Assembly (NCBI GenBank): GCA_011799875.1
Contig: CM022302.1
Span: 55,284,854-55,348,853 of the forward strand
DNA length: 64,000 nucleotides
Direction of reading: 5' to 3'
Source of the DNA: Thinopyrum elongatum
Taxonomy: Eukaryota; Streptophyta; Magnoliopsida; Poales; Poaceae
The translations under genes were made by a program, and so were the position numbers. Below the pieces are notes generated by a model that ran no database searches, was not told the origin of the DNA, and worked only from the letters and a program-made list of their open reading frames with translations. Positions 35,144 to 48,500 of the stretch are shown here, in pieces. The number at the start of each line of letters is the position of its first letter. The first letter of the stretch is position 1.

Positions 35144-36640
35144 GACTCCCACTTGCACTAGAGTCAATAATCTAGTTAATGCTAATGCACTTTACACCTG
35201 TGGCACACCTGTGTAAATATGCTTCACATGTGGTATAGCCTGATGTCCAACGGATCTGACGACTTCAGCTCCGTGTGTCTCTTTGCATATCCTTCGCATT
35301 TTCATGCTTTCACAAAATTCATATTTTGTGTACACCTTGCTTTGTATATGTGTGAATCATTGGTCGAAACCTGATTCCTCAGACTGAGCTATGGAGCAAC
35401 TATTTGCAATAGTGTCCCATTGACCAAGCCTTCTTGGAACCATACTAAGTTCATGAATGAACTATATGATTCAACAACTTCTTTGTCGCTTCTAAAGCGT
35501 CAACATACTTAGCCTTTGTTATAGAATTCGCCTTAGTATCTTGTTTGGAACAATTTCCAACTACCGTGCCACCATATTGTGTATTGCACAAAACCCTTAA
35601 CTTTAATCGAAAATCGCTTGGAGCATGGATAAAGACTGTATCGATGTAACCTTTTACAACGAACTCTTCATGATCTCCGCTTGCGAGAAAACATGTCATC
35701 AGTGCTACTATAGTACTCAATGACCTTTTTTCACCGTTATCCCATGATCAGTACTTTTGATCACTTTGGTATCTATACTCGCAACAACTTTGGTGTATTG
35801 GACATATCTTGTTGTTTTTACATACCATGGAATACATGATTAATCCAAACATGAAGGTGTGTGGAATCTCCATCATGTATTTTGCTCATCAGTGTTTTTG
35901 GGACACCGAGTCTTGTAAAAACTCTTTCCATGTGACTTCGGCAAGAATCACTCCTTGACGTTTTTAATGCTAAAAGGTTTTAGCATCTTGTCAATATGTA
36001 TCTTTGCTCAGCCCCATTAGGTAAATCTATCTCCATAGATCATCATGCCTAATATAAAGGCTATTTTGCCCAAGCACTTCATCGAAAAACTATTTTTAAT
36101 TGAAGTCCTAATTCGTGTCAAGAAATTTATTTCCAATTAACAATGTGTCAAGCACACAACGTTTTTAGAAATTTTATTATGCTCCCACTTACTTTCTTGA
36201 ATCATAAGCATCTTCGTTACCCATTGATGAAGTCAAACCCCTTTGACCATTTCATCAAAACACAAAGATTCCAACTCCATTTTGCTCTCTTCTGTCCATT
36301 GCTGGAACTCTGAAGTTTGCATACTTACTAGCATCCTCTGGAATGACAAAATACCTTGAACTGTAACACATGCAAGTCCTTGGTTTTATTTCCATCAGAT
36401 GGAAATCGTTTTGTCATCCTTTGTTTCATATCTCATGATTGAAATATGCATTAATTGCTAGTTCAACCCGAACCGACTTTAAGCATCGCTACGATGAAAC
36501 AACCTCATCGTAGTCAACTCCTTGAACTCGTTATTGCAACAAGTCGAGCTTTATGGATAAAACATTTTTACCCGTATCAGTTTTTAGTTCCATAAAATTC
36601 GTTAGACTCTAAGTCTTTCGAAAGGTGTATCAAGGTTTTA
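35144..36640 (-). pseudogene. Degenerate Copia reverse transcriptase / RNase H of H
   Basis: On the minus strand, blocks in the right order for Ty1/Copia pol can be read despite many stops. A YKARLVA-like start of the RT domain is near 36560-36510, a DKMLKRF ... FLPKSHGKS ... CPK block at about 36010-35880, and the RNase H part FVVKGYIDT ... SKQDT ... KAKYVDALEATK at 35681-35470, inside an 89-codon open stretch (35451-35720). Nonsense codons and frame breaks occur every few tens of codons, so no enzyme is made. This order (RT then RNase H towards the polypurine tract) supports Copia and minus orientation. Confidence 0.8.
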
Positions 36641-39600
36641 ATCTAGAAACATTTATATGGAGACTATCTCGGATTGTATTGGCATTTAGCCAATTCCGGA
36701 GTCAGGGCCCATCAACGCTTCCTTGTGTATCGTAGGTATACTGTTGTCTAACAACAATATCTCGTTTGCGCACCTGAGAGGTTTGCACGAGCCTTGCCTA
36801 CGTGGTTCAGCTGCAAGTTCGACCGAAGTCCATACATTTTATTGTAGAGACTTCCGTATCAGTCATAGTAGGAAACTCTGGAATTACTTCCAAGGTCTCT
36901 TTCCTTTGACCTGATGACGGAGATACTGGTTATCTCGTCGAGTTGCATTATTCTCCCACTCACCTTTTTGAAAGAACCATTTTCTTCAAAAAGCATACCG
37001 TTCTTTGTGGCAAACCTATTTGCCTCGGTATAGTGAGGGAGGAATACCCAATGACTTGGGATAACCTACAAAGTAGCACTTGTCTGATTTGGAATAGGTT
37101 TGTAACCTTTTACACAACCCCATATTCCAAATGTTTAAGACAAGATATGACAAGGTTGGGCGTACCATACCATGGTGTCATTTCAACAGACCCGATGGAG
37201 CTCTTTTCAGTGTAAAAGCCGCAGTCTCTAAAGCATCACTCTTTAAAAGGGATAATGGCAAATTTATTTATGTCATCTTTGATCTTACCATGTCATAAAT
37301 GGTTCGATTACATTTTCACGGACTTTCCACTTGCAGTGGTGTTCCGGGAGGTGCAAGTTATGAAACTACTTTCACAACTCATCAGACATTCGCTAAACTT
37401 GTAACTCAAATATTCCTTTCTGCAATCGAATTGTAGAAACATAATTTTCTTGTTACAATAACTTCTACTTCCTTTTTGAAAACCTTTCGAATGAATTCAA
37501 AAGATCCAGACTTACGTCTCATCAAGTAAATATCCACATATCTACTTGAGTCATTTCTGAAGATAGATAAATCCACTACTAACAATATTTATCGGACTAC
37601 ACACATCAAATGTATGATCACCAATAAGTTTGTTGTCCGTTCCTTATGGTCTGTGAACGGTATTTCAGTCACTTCACTTTTCGGTGGAAAGTTGCAAGTG
37701 TCAGATGATTCAAAATCAAATGACTTCAAAAATCCATCATAATGGATTTTATCCATGCGGGTTTCTCCAATGTGACCAAATGCAGTGCCACACTTGTGTG
37801 GTATTCTTTTAGTCTTTATGATATTTAGCGTCAGTGTTATGGATGTATCATATTACCATCAATATTCATAACATACGTCCCATCGAGGATGGAAGCATGG
37901 CCCTTCATGTTATTCATAATACTGAACAACAATTGTTCCTTTTATGAACAACCTTTTTGCAACAACATTGTGCAAGGGGCTAGAGTGTAAAAACTCTAAA
38001 ATGAATTATGAATGTAAATCCAGAGGTAATATATTATTATCAATATTCATAACATACATCTCATTCATAATGAAAGTATGGCCCTTATGTTATTCAGAAC
38101 ACCGAACATAAAAAGTTCTCTTATGCACAACCTTCTTCCAAGATACCTTATGCAAAGGGCTAGAGTGTGAAACTCTAAAATGAATTATGAAAGTAAATAC
38201 ATAGGTAATACACCGATGGAAGGTATAGTAACATTTACTATGTCCCATGTGTGTATCTCAACCTCATTCCTGGCTAGTCTTTCAGGCCATAGTAGTTCTT
38301 ACATCGAGTTGCAACAGAATGCAATCGAGGGGGTATCTTTGTGATTGTCTCACAATACCCAAGAAATAGTGATTAACATGTTTAACCATAATTCCCAAGA
38401 ACTATATCTTTGACCAGCCTTCTATACATCAAAAACTTTGTATGACATTCATACATGAGCTGGATATTCCAGTCTTCTTCTTTATTGCCTTTATACTTCT
38501 AACAGTTTTAACTTTTAGTATTTCTCCTACTCTCAGAAGAAGCACCCAACTTAAGAGTGGCGTTAGCCTCCGACTTCCTAGGCTTGAAAGTTTCACTAAC
38601 ACCCTTCGGACACTTCCTTTCTCTTAAGTTGTTGTTTTATTCACCTTTTATCATATGATAGGCGTTCTTCTGGATCCCTCTCTTATCAGTCTAATGCATA
38701 GTAAACTTCTTTTACTAATAGTTTGCAAACAAACATTGCTTTGGATATCTCATATCTTTTAGCCTTTGTCTGTCTCTGAAAATGATTTTCAGATTCCATG
38801 AATATCACATAACTATCCAAACTTTCGAAGTTCGGGTCTCATGGAAACAAACATATTGCACTTGACTGAAACGGAATTCTAGCTTTTGGATCGAAGGACG
38901 AGAGTCACATGATCCATAGCATAAGCGAGAGAATACCAAAGTATGCGATAGGACAAAATCCTTCTTGGCACTCTTGAGGATAATCCTCACATTACGTTAC
39001 CAACCGTAAAGTTTTAACCAGATATTTAACAGCTATTCAATTTTAATAGGGAAGGTGGAAACGCGAGCCATTATTCTACAACTATTATGCAAATCACACT
39101 TTAGACAGTGTTCAAAATTAATTGCACTGAGAATTAAACAAGATAATTCTATAGTGCGCTCCCACTCAAATCAATATCTCTCATAATTGATTGTGAGTGA
39201 TTCAAGACCCACATTTCAATTCAACGCCACTGATGTGGACATCACTGATGACGAGAATTTCAATTGGTGGGCAAACATGCCGATCACATCTCCATGTGAC
39301 TCTTGTTCATCTTTCGATGGGTGTGTTCCGAGCTCAGGACGATCCTGCCTGAACGTCAAAGACAACCAAGTGTTCTTGCTGCGAGGTCAGACCTCACTCG
39401 CCTCATTCCTCTCGATTCGTTCGTACCCATGTGGACATGGCGCACCCCGAAAAGATACGAATTACAGACGGTGCTACACTTGGGTGAACACTAACTACTT
39501 TGATATTTTGAAGTGAGAGATCACCCTAATAAAAAGCGACTACTGCGCAATCAAGAAGGGTGCATCATAAGGGATAAACATCTCAGGCAATTCATAATAG

Positions 39601-40462
39601 CATGATATGGTATAGCCCTTTCTGACGGAGAAGTCTTGTATTTCTTCGTCTTCGGCATTTGCGTCGGTGTTCACCTTCGCGAAGATTGCCAGCACCTTGT
39701 CGATGCACCAGATAATATTGCTATCTCTATAGCTAATAAAATAATGCATTACACAAGATTGACACGCAGGTCATTTAAAGTGCAATCATATGGCTCCAGC
39801 CATCATGCCAAATCATGACACGCAGGTCATGTTAATCAATTTACATCATATAGACATCTCATACATAATCAAATTATTATGAGCACTGCTATACCACATC
39901 ATATGCACATGCAAACCCTCCTGCAAAACCAAGTTAGACGCCTCTAATTGGTTCATGCAAAAACTTGTTATTCGTGGCTTCTAAGGTTTCGAAACAAACC
40001 AAAGCTACCAACGTCCATCATCAAGTATGATAATTCAAGTCGCTAGATTAACAATGCGGGGTGTATGAAGCACGAGATAATAAAATCTCGAACCCCATAC
40101 TAAACTTCATCATACGCATGACCCCCGTGCAGATCATATCTGCATTACCCTTTTGTCTGCGAAATTTCATCTTTCTTTTTAACTACAGTGGAATTCAATG
40201 AACTGTTAGCACTTCGTTGATCAATCAGGATCGCGGATTGCCAGAACATTGAAACTCCACCATGCTGTTATCAAGATCAGAAATATGCAAATTCCAGGGA
40301 AGCAACAAGAACATCGGGTAACAGATTTCATCTGCTACCGGCACAAATAATTTTCAGTAATAGAACTCATCTACTACCTAATTATATTGTGCAACACCCA
40401 TACATCACTATGTATTCTAGATCGCAACCTGCATCTACGCATAGCACGGCTCATGATGCCAC
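36641..40462 (-). other. Degenerate gag/integrase region and leader of H
   Basis: No frame above about 110 codons is element-like. A tandem duplication of 181 bp (AATATTCATAACATAC at 37861 and 38042) lies within. The segment next to the primer site (40449-40461) is noncoding leader. I could not place integrase or gag motifs with confidence. Confidence 0.55.
40449..40461 (-). other. Primer-binding site of H
   Basis: On the minus strand TGGCATCATGAGCC follows the LTR end with one intervening base. Resembles the tRNA-Met-type TGGTATCAGAGC site. Confidence 0.6.
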
Positions 40463-42635
40463 TGTTGGGTAACGCAGCAGAAAACAAAAAATTTCCGACC
40501 TACGCACCAGCCCAGGACCACTATGGAGACTGCATAGAAGGTTTGATCATATTCGTTACCGACTCGTAGCGCAGCGGAAGTAGAGTCGATGACGATCGGC
40601 GGTGCAGATCCCCGCAGCTAGGATTTACAACCTCCCAACCGTGAGGATGTATCCCCTCGTCTTCCCTTCAGATAGCCCTCCGGGAGGCGGTCGAACAGTC
40701 CCCCGGACAGTGTCGCGGACAGCCCTTCGGGAGGACCTTCGAAACTCGAACGGTCACTCGGACAGCCCTTCGGGAGGACTCACAGAACTCGGACCGTCAC
40801 TTGGACAGCCATTCGGGAGGCACTCTCGAACAGCCCCTCGGGCACTAAGATCGAAACTACGACCTCTCTACAGAGTTGCACACATACGGTGTCATCTATC
40901 CGGCAGGGCTTCGCCGTCCAGAACTAGTTCCCACCGGAACCCAGACAACCTTTCAGCTCTACGAAACTCTTTTCGTGGGAGGGAGAGAGAAGCCAGATCA
41001 TTGCATGGCACTTGCATGTGAGAAGGGATGAGTGTGGAGGGCTGCCCCTCCACCTCTATTTATAGGATAGCCAAGGGGTAAAGATGTCATACAAAAAAAC
41101 CCCAAAGTACCCCCACTTTATGCCTTCCCACAAAAGAATAAAGATAAAAGGGGTGCCATGTGGAGCTCCAAGGAGCTCCACCATGCTTGGCCGGCCACCC
41201 CCTTGGGGGACCCCCCAAGGGGGCTTCCTTAGTGCCTAAGGCATTCTAGAAGCCTCTTGGGAAATTCCCAAAAGGTGCTTTCCATAAAATTCCCAAAAAG
41301 CACTTTCACTATTCACGACGACATTTTTCAGCGTCCGTTCAAACTGAAAATATTTATGTGGGCTTAGAACATTTCCAGTACCCACTAAAATAATTTTCAA
41401 TGTGTTCTGGAACAATCCCAGTTTAGTGATTTCATCTGCGAAAAGCATCTGAAGCGGTTCCGGCAGCCCCGGAACATTTCCGGTTTTTCTTCCAGAAAAT
41501 TCCCAGAAGTTTCCAGAATGATTCTGGTATCCTCCAAGAATTATCAGGCATGTGCCGAAACCATTTTGACTTAATGCTATCCCCTGAAATAACTTTTCAG
41601 TTTCACCGGAACTCATCCGGTGACCTCTCTCTGCGGAACTTTTCCGCTGTCCGAAACTTTTCGGTGTCCGAAACTTTTTCGGTGATTTTCTCTCAGACTC
41701 CCTGTCTAGTATTCAGAAGATAGATGACCCTTAAGCGTGTGACCCTATAGGTTCGGTGAAGTATAGACATGACACGGAACCCCTTCCGATCAATGATCAA
41801 CATCGGAGCCGTGGACACCCATATTGACCCCTATACCCACACGAATGAATATTCGAGTCAACCTCCAGTTGCCGTGTGCTATTCCTGTTGCTTCGCAATA
41901 TGTTACAAATACCCGAGGCGAGATATGTTGGCATTCCCGTGGATCAACAACTTGTCCACTATGCTAGTTACCTCGTTACCGGTATTGTTCTCTTTTCTCG
42001 TTACCGTGTTCCGGCATCCCTGTGATCAAATCACAAAGTGTCTGGCCAGACGATGATGGATACCTTAACACCGAGAGGGCCCAGAGATATCTCTCCATCG
42101 TCGGAGGAGCAAATCCCAATCTTGAGCTATCAAGTTACTTAACATACTTTCCCATGAACCCGTAAGCCGCCGTAATAGCCATCCAGTTACGGATGACGTT
42201 TAACAAACCCCAAAGTGGATGAACCAAGCATGAAGAAACTCGATACTCTCATGGTCTGAGGAATCATGCAAACGTTAACCATCTCTTTGTTATCAACCAT
42301 TAACTTATGACGAATGAATCTCATAGCATAACATCAATCGGGTCGATTCAACACAAATGTTCTTCTAACATTGTGCCCTCAAAGCTGCTGGCATAGACAT
42401 GCCCATGATTGGGAAAACATAATCATCATGCAACACTTGAGCTAGTCTTAGAGGCATGACTAGGAATACTTTTTACCGTTTATTATTCCACACGTGCACA
42501 TGGGTTTTCCCCAGAGCCTTTATGGATATACGGGCTCGGGAACCACAGCAGTTATAGCATGGAACATAAAACATAATTATGAGCAAGGAGATAAATAATA
42601 ACATTTATTATTGCCTCTAGGGCATATCTCCTACA
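40463..42635 (-). repeat. LTR of H (5' LTR in element orientation)
   Basis: 2173 bp, same length as 32971-35143, about 98% identical by hand count. Confidence 0.95.
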
Positions 42636-42640
42636 TAGAC

Positions 42641-42735
42641 GTGTATCAGGAGAACAGCGAGGAGGTGCTGCCGAAATTTTGTGTCAGATCCGGAGCAGAG
42701 CATGGGAAAACGAACCCAATCTACACATACTCGGG
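42641..42735. ncRNA. Right arm of foldback in CACTA G
   Basis: GATCCGGAGCAGAGCATG ... CACATACTCGGG pairs with the left arm at 32850-32950. The two arms were contiguous before H inserted. Confidence 0.75.
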
Positions 42736-42868
42736 TGGGATTAGGACCTATCTTTACCTATTAGCATCTAGGTTGCATGGACGTAATAAAAGTGACAAAC
42801 TCCATTAACTGATGGATATGGTTTGCTGAATTATGTATATATTTCTTGTGTGTCCAGTAGCTACGAAT

Positions 42869-44482
42869 ATGAGTGATTGTGCGTGGATGTACACTGGTCA
42901 CACTAGTCAGGAAGACATGACCGATGAATGGTTAACAAAAACCGGGGGGTTTGTGAGAGCCGCATTTGCAAATGGCCAGAGAATAAGCTGGTGCCCGGTG
43001 CGACAACTATAAAAGGAAGGACGAGCTTGAAATGAGTAAGCACCTGCAGCAGTTTGGTTTTATGCCTGGTTTTACGGTCTGGACATTTCATGGTGAGTCT
43101 GCCCAACGTGCCAGAGCTGAGGTGGTTCGTCGTCACACCGACGAGCATGGTACCGGGATGGAAGACATGGTGCAAAACTTTGATGATGTTCGGGACTCGG
43201 ATGATGAGATGGAGGAATCTGCAAAGGACTTTAATGAAATGTTGGTGTCTTCAAAACGTCCTCTCCACGAACACACTGAGCTTTGTTAGCTGGATGCCAT
43301 CTCACAAATAATGGCTCTGAAGGCTCAATTCAACTTGGGCAGAGAATGCTACGACGCGATGATGACAGTATTTGGACGTTTCTACCCAAAGGCCATGTAG
43401 TACCTGCAAACCTGTAACAGTCAGACAAAATCCTCCGCGCTCTTAAGATGCCCTATGAGAAGATACATGCCTGTGAGAAAGGATGTGCCTTATTTAGGCT
43501 TCAGTATGAGGACTTGAACTATTGTCCCATTTGCAAGTCATCCAGGTATGTTGTGGTAGACAACGGTATGGGTGAGAAGATGCAGACCAAAATCCCCATT
43601 AATGTTCTTCGGTATATCCCAATCGTACCAAGACTTCCACGTCTTTTCATGGTCGAAGAGACAGCCAGACAGATGACATGGCACAAAACAGGCAAAAAAA
43701 CCCAACTAGATGCAGATGGGAAGCTGATGATAGTGCACACATCGGACGGTGAAGCGTGGAAGCACTTCGATGCATTACATGCGGCAAAAGTGGCAGATCC
43801 AAGGCATCCTCGAGTCGCCATCAACACGAATGGGTTTAGTGTGTTTGGTCTGACGGCAGCCCAATACAGTTGTTGGCCCGTATTTGTCATTCCACTCAAT
43901 CTCCCCCCCAGACAGATTATGCAAAGAAAGAACATTTTCCTGCTGTTGATAATTCCAGGGCCGAACTATCCGAGGAAGAATATGAATGTGTACATGCAGC
44001 CGCTCAAGGACGAATTGCAAGAAGCTTGGGATAATGGGTTCCAGACATAAGACGCCTTTAGCAAACAAAACTTCACAATGCTTGTCTGGTACATGTACTC
44101 GACGCATGACTTGCCGGCGTATGCGCTATTCGTTGACTGGTGTGTGCATGGAAGGTCCCCGTGCCCCACATGCAAGGGAGCTCTTGAGTTTCATTGGCTT
44201 CAGGCCAGTCGCAAGTTTTCTTGCTTTGCCTTGCATAGACAGTTCCTGGATCCTCGCCATAAGTTCAGGAAAGACAAGAATGACTTCATCAAAGGTAGAG
44301 TTGTCAAAAACTCTGCACCACCTGCGTTGACAGGCCAAGAGACCCTGGATCAGTTAAACGCTCTCGAGCCAGATCCAGAGCGTCCAGGGTATTTCAAGGG
44401 GTATAATTCGAAACACGCCTAGACTCACAAGACATGCTTGCGGGATCTGCCTTACTTCAAAGACCTCCTTTGCCCACACAAC
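42869..44482 (+). pseudogene. tnp2 transposase of CACTA G, 5' part
   Basis: ATG at 42869 begins MSDCAWMYTGHTSQEDMTDE, the transposase-associated N-terminal domain. A frame change near 43010 leads to MSKHLQQFGFMPGFTVWTFH. TAGs follow at 43287-43289 and about 43398, and a further frame change near 43435 leads to MPYEKIHACEKGCALFRLQY and CPICKSSRY (zinc-knuckle part of Transposase_21). TAA occurs at 44048-44050, then LVWYMYSTHDLPAYALFVDW. TAG occurs at 44420-44422, and LRDLPYFKDLLCPHN is the point where element D inserted. At least four nonsense codons and two frameshifts make it inactive. The C-run at 43912-43918 has seven Cs and keeps frame. Confidence 0.85.
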
Positions 44483-44866
44483 CACTACTAGGGAAAACCT
44501 TATACACAAAATCTTAGCAGCAGCACGGGTCAGGAAGGGGCGCTACTGCTAATTAGCAGTAGCGCGTGCCCCAAACAGGCGCTACTGCTACCAACTTAGT
44601 AGTAGCACGGCTCGGTAGAACCACGCTGCTACTAAAATTGACCGACCGTTCCCGCCACCCTAGGTTTAGTAGTAGCGCGCCCTTGTTAACCACGCTACTG
44701 CTAAAGTAATAGTAGTAGCGCGCTTTTTTGCAGGTCGCTACTGCTAATTTTGAACCTGGCCACATGGCGGCCCCGGCTTAGCAGTAGCGCGTTTGCCAGA
44801 AGCGCGTTGCTGCTATCTTATTAGCAGTAGCGCATTTTACGCCCAACGCTACTGCTAAGCCGCCGC
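44483..44866. repeat. Left TIR and subterminal repeats of CACTA D
   Basis: About ten copies of TTAGCAGTAGCGCG / GCGCTACTGCTA in both orientations. Confidence 0.92.
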
Positions 44867-45391
44867 CATACCACCTTTTTCCTCCCCCCTCCCCCTCCCC
44901 CATCCTCTCTTCCTCACTTTCCCCTATCTCCCACCTCCTCTCTCCCTCACTTTGCTTCTTCCTCACTACTTCTCCCCCCCATTACTCTCCTTCTTGTACC
45001 TATCTTTCTCTCTCTTTATTACTCCTAGCTAACTACACCACCTCCATTAATGCATCTCCTTTCTCTTTTTCCTTCCCCCTCCACTAGTTGAACTTGTCTC
45101 CTCCCGAACTAGCTAGCTAGGTAGATCTAGCAATTAGTGAAGTGACCTATGTACCTCCCTAACTAGATCTAGCCTTGTCAAGAAGAGCTTTGTCCACTTT
45201 TGATCATTCCATAAGTGTGTGTGGCGACACCTATCGACATCATCATCACCGTGCTCGATCTCGAGATAGGTGATTAAAAATTTATGATTTTGCAAGAGTG
45301 GAAATATGTGTATGTGTGTGCAGTATGACATAATCGGGCGATATGATGGAAATTGTGTGTGTGGCATGAGTTGACGCTGAATTGTGCTTGT
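44867..45391 (+). promoter_or_regulatory. Pyrimidine-rich leader of D tnp2
   Basis: CCTCCCCCTCCCCC and CTCTCTCTTT tracts followed by AT-rich sequence. Probable promoter and 5' leader of the tnp2 transcript. The counterpart in C is 62169-62647. No ORF of note. Confidence 0.4.
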
Positions 45392-45495
45392 GAGTTGCCT
45401 ATGTTTTGCCGAAATGTAGATTTATTTCCGTTTCGGCGAATTCCGGGTAAACTCTATATGTCCTATTTTTAGGGAAGGTCATGCCGAATTTTTGT
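45392..45495 (+). promoter_or_regulatory. Single foldback arm upstream of D tnp2
   Basis: GAGTTGCCTATGTTTTGCCG ... AGGGAAGGTCATGCCGAA is homologous to one arm of the TNP1-side foldbacks, without the second arm. It ends 66 nt before the tnp2 ATG. Confidence 0.7.
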
Positions 45496-45561
45496 ATGAC
45501 TTTGATGCATGAATGCATTTTTATAATCAATTTGTTTATTATTACCGTGCAGGCGTTCGTG

Positions 45562-48500
45562 ATGGTCAGTGGAACGATGGTGGATAGGTGGTTGCGATCG
45601 GCGGTGCAGGACATGATAGAAAATAACCTGACAGAGGTTTTATGTCCATGTCGAAGATGCAAAGGACGAGTTTGGCTCGACCCCTATGACGATGGTCGTG
45701 TGATGGCGCACCTGCTTATGACTGGTTTCATGGATGGCTATACTCGGTGGATAATTAAAGATGAGGATAATGATGTTGAGGACGTCGACGAGGCAGGCAA
45801 TGACAACACGGGGCAAGAGGAAGGGATGATCGATAATGGCGGCGGGGACTGGGCCGGACATGGTGGCGGGGAAGAGGTCGGACATGATGGCGTAGAAGGG
45901 GCCGGACATGGCGGAGAAGAAGGGGCCCGACTTGGCGGTGGAGAAGGGGCCGGACATAGCGGCGGAGAAAACATGGACTCCACGCCGCAGGATTCGTCGG
46001 TACTAAGTTCAATCATGCGGGACCCTCATGTTCAAGCACTGCTTCGCAAGGAGACGAGTACTGGCAGAGCTGCTTCTAGAGAGGAGGCCAAGCTGCAGCA
46101 ACTGGTGATAGACTCGAACACTCCATTGTATCATGGTTGCAATCCCGAGGTGACCTGCTTGAGTTTCACGCTCGAACTCCTGAAGACAAAGGCTAAAAAC
46201 AAATGGACCGACACTAGCCTCGATGAGCTTCTCAAGTACCTAAAGGACGTTCTTCCCGCGGGGAATCTATGTCCTACTAGTGTGGATGAGGCCAAGAAGA
46301 TCGTGTGCCCTCTTGATCTGCCGCACATTAGATACCATGCATGCATCAACGATTGCATAATTTATCGGAAGGAGCACGCGGAAAAAACCAGCTGTCCAGT
46401 GTGCAATGCTTGTCGATACAAGAAGGCCGGGAAGAAATCTCCACAGAAAGTTGTATGGTACTTACCGATTACTCCCCGTCTCTAGCGGTATTTCATAGAT
46501 CCCAAGGAAGCAAAGTTCTTGTGCCGGCACCCGGAGAGGAAGAAGCTGAGACACGTCGTGGATGGAAGCCAGTGGAGAGCGTTCAACGGCGAATATCGGT
46601 ATTTCGCATGTGATGCAAGGAACGTCGTGCTTGGCGCGTGTACCGATGCCATGAATCCGTTTGGCAACCAGAACACCAACCATAGGACATGGCCCGTGTT
46701 TGTATGGATGTACAACATCCCCCCTGGGTGTGCATGAAGTCGAAGTAAATACACATGAGCATGCTGATTCAAGGGCCAAAACAACCAGGAAATAATATTA
46801 ATCTGTATCTTGGGCTACTTCAAGAGGAGTTAGACACGTTATGGAAAACACCAGCGCTGACATGGGACGCCAGCAAAGGCGAGTATTTCTATATGAGAGC
46901 CACGCTGATCACGACAGTGCACGACTATCTCGGTTACGGATATGTCACAGGCCAGGTGTGCCATGGATATTGCGGATGCACGCAGTGCATGGATGATACG
47001 ATGTCTCAGCAGCTAACGTTAAAGAAAGATGGCGGGTCTGGGAAAATCATGTACATGGGGCATCGAAGATGGCTCGAGAAGGATGACCCGTGGAGAAACC
47101 GTGGAGATCTATTCAATGGTGAGGCTGAGCATCGAGGACCTCCACGTAAGCGGAGCGGCGCCAAAATCAATGAGCTGTTGAAAAACTGGGAACAGTGCCC
47201 CGCGCCGGGAAAGACGATGAAAAAGGTGCCGGAGCCACTGCTGAAGGTAGGGAAGACGAGGTCTGTTTTCTGGGACTTGGAGTACTGGCACAAACTCGAC
47301 ACACCTCATTGCCTTGATCAAATGCATATCTGTAAGAATGTCCTTGAGAGCTTGCTTGTGACACTGATGAACTTGCAGGATAAGACCAAGGATGGGCCGA
47401 AGGCAAGAAAAGACTTGCAAGATTTCGAGATCAGGGCAGATCTACATATGCCGCCCTGTAAAAAGTCAGAGGAGACAGAGACGGAGACAGAGGGGCAGGA
47501 GAAGAAGGGCAAAAAAGTAAAGGAAGAGGATTATTGCCCCTCTTCTTGCTTCACCTTAACTCCGGCTGAGATTGATGAGTTCTTCAAGTGCCTTACCGGA
47601 ATCAAAGTTAGTTCCAGTTACTATGGCAAGATAAACAGATATCTAGACACAAAGAAGAAAAGGTTCAGCGGGATGAAGTCCCATGACTGTCATGTGATGA
47701 TGACGTAGATACTACCTGTTACCCTTAGAGGGATAATGGACAAACACGTCCGTGACACGCTTATTTGTCTTTGCAACTTTTTTGATGTCATCTCTCGAAA
47801 GTCGATCAGTGTGAAGCAGCCCCAAAGGCTACAGGAAGAGGTCGTTGTCATACTAAATGAGCTTGAGATGTACTTCCTGCCCGTGTTCTTTGACGTCATG
47901 GTGCATCTCTGTGTCCATATTGTGGATGACCTAATAGACCTAGGGCCATCATTCCTGCACAACATGATGCCGTTTGAGAAGATGAATGGGATCATCAAAG
48001 GATTCATTCGTAACATGTCCCGTCCGGATGGAAGCATTGTCCAGGGCTATATGACACAAGAGTGCATCTCTTTCTACAAGAATTTTCTATATGGCGCATA
48101 CCGGCCGCCTGGTGTTGGTTTGCCCGTTAACAAGCACGATGGGAGGCTCGAAGGAGAAGGTCACTCCAACGGTCACAGGGAACTGCATGTGGCCTACTCA
48201 GATTGACGCAACAACTTTGACAGAGCAAACTTGGTAGTGCTACAACACCTACACCAGGTAGATCCTTTCACGGCACTGCACAAAGAAACTATCGCAAAGA
48301 AGTATCATGACCGGGGGGTATGCAAGACGGACGCCGAAGTTAATAGAGAGCACAACTCCACTTTCCTGCATTGGTTCAAAGAGCATATTATTGCTAATCC
48401 CCCGGAAGAGGGCTCTAAGGACGGATTGCTCATATACGCGTTAGCACATGGCCCCTTGCCCAACCTCGTCACCTATCAGGCATACGATGTCAACGGATAC

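Larger units (their letters stand above)
32971..42635 (-). mobile_element. Copia LTR retrotransposon H (Angela/WIS-like), reverse orientation
   Basis: Two LTRs of 2173 bp (32971-35143 and 40463-42635) are flanked by TAGAC (32966-32970, 42636-42640). On the minus strand the LTR begins TGTAGGAGATATGCCC and ends GTTACCCAACA. Next to it are a TGGCATCATGAGCC primer site and, at the other LTR, a GTGCAAGTGGGAGTC polypurine tract, features of the Angela/WIS group. By hand I count about 44 mismatches and no net indel between the LTRs (about 2%). Inner coding DNA is heavily broken. H sits in the apex of G's foldback. Confidence 0.93.
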
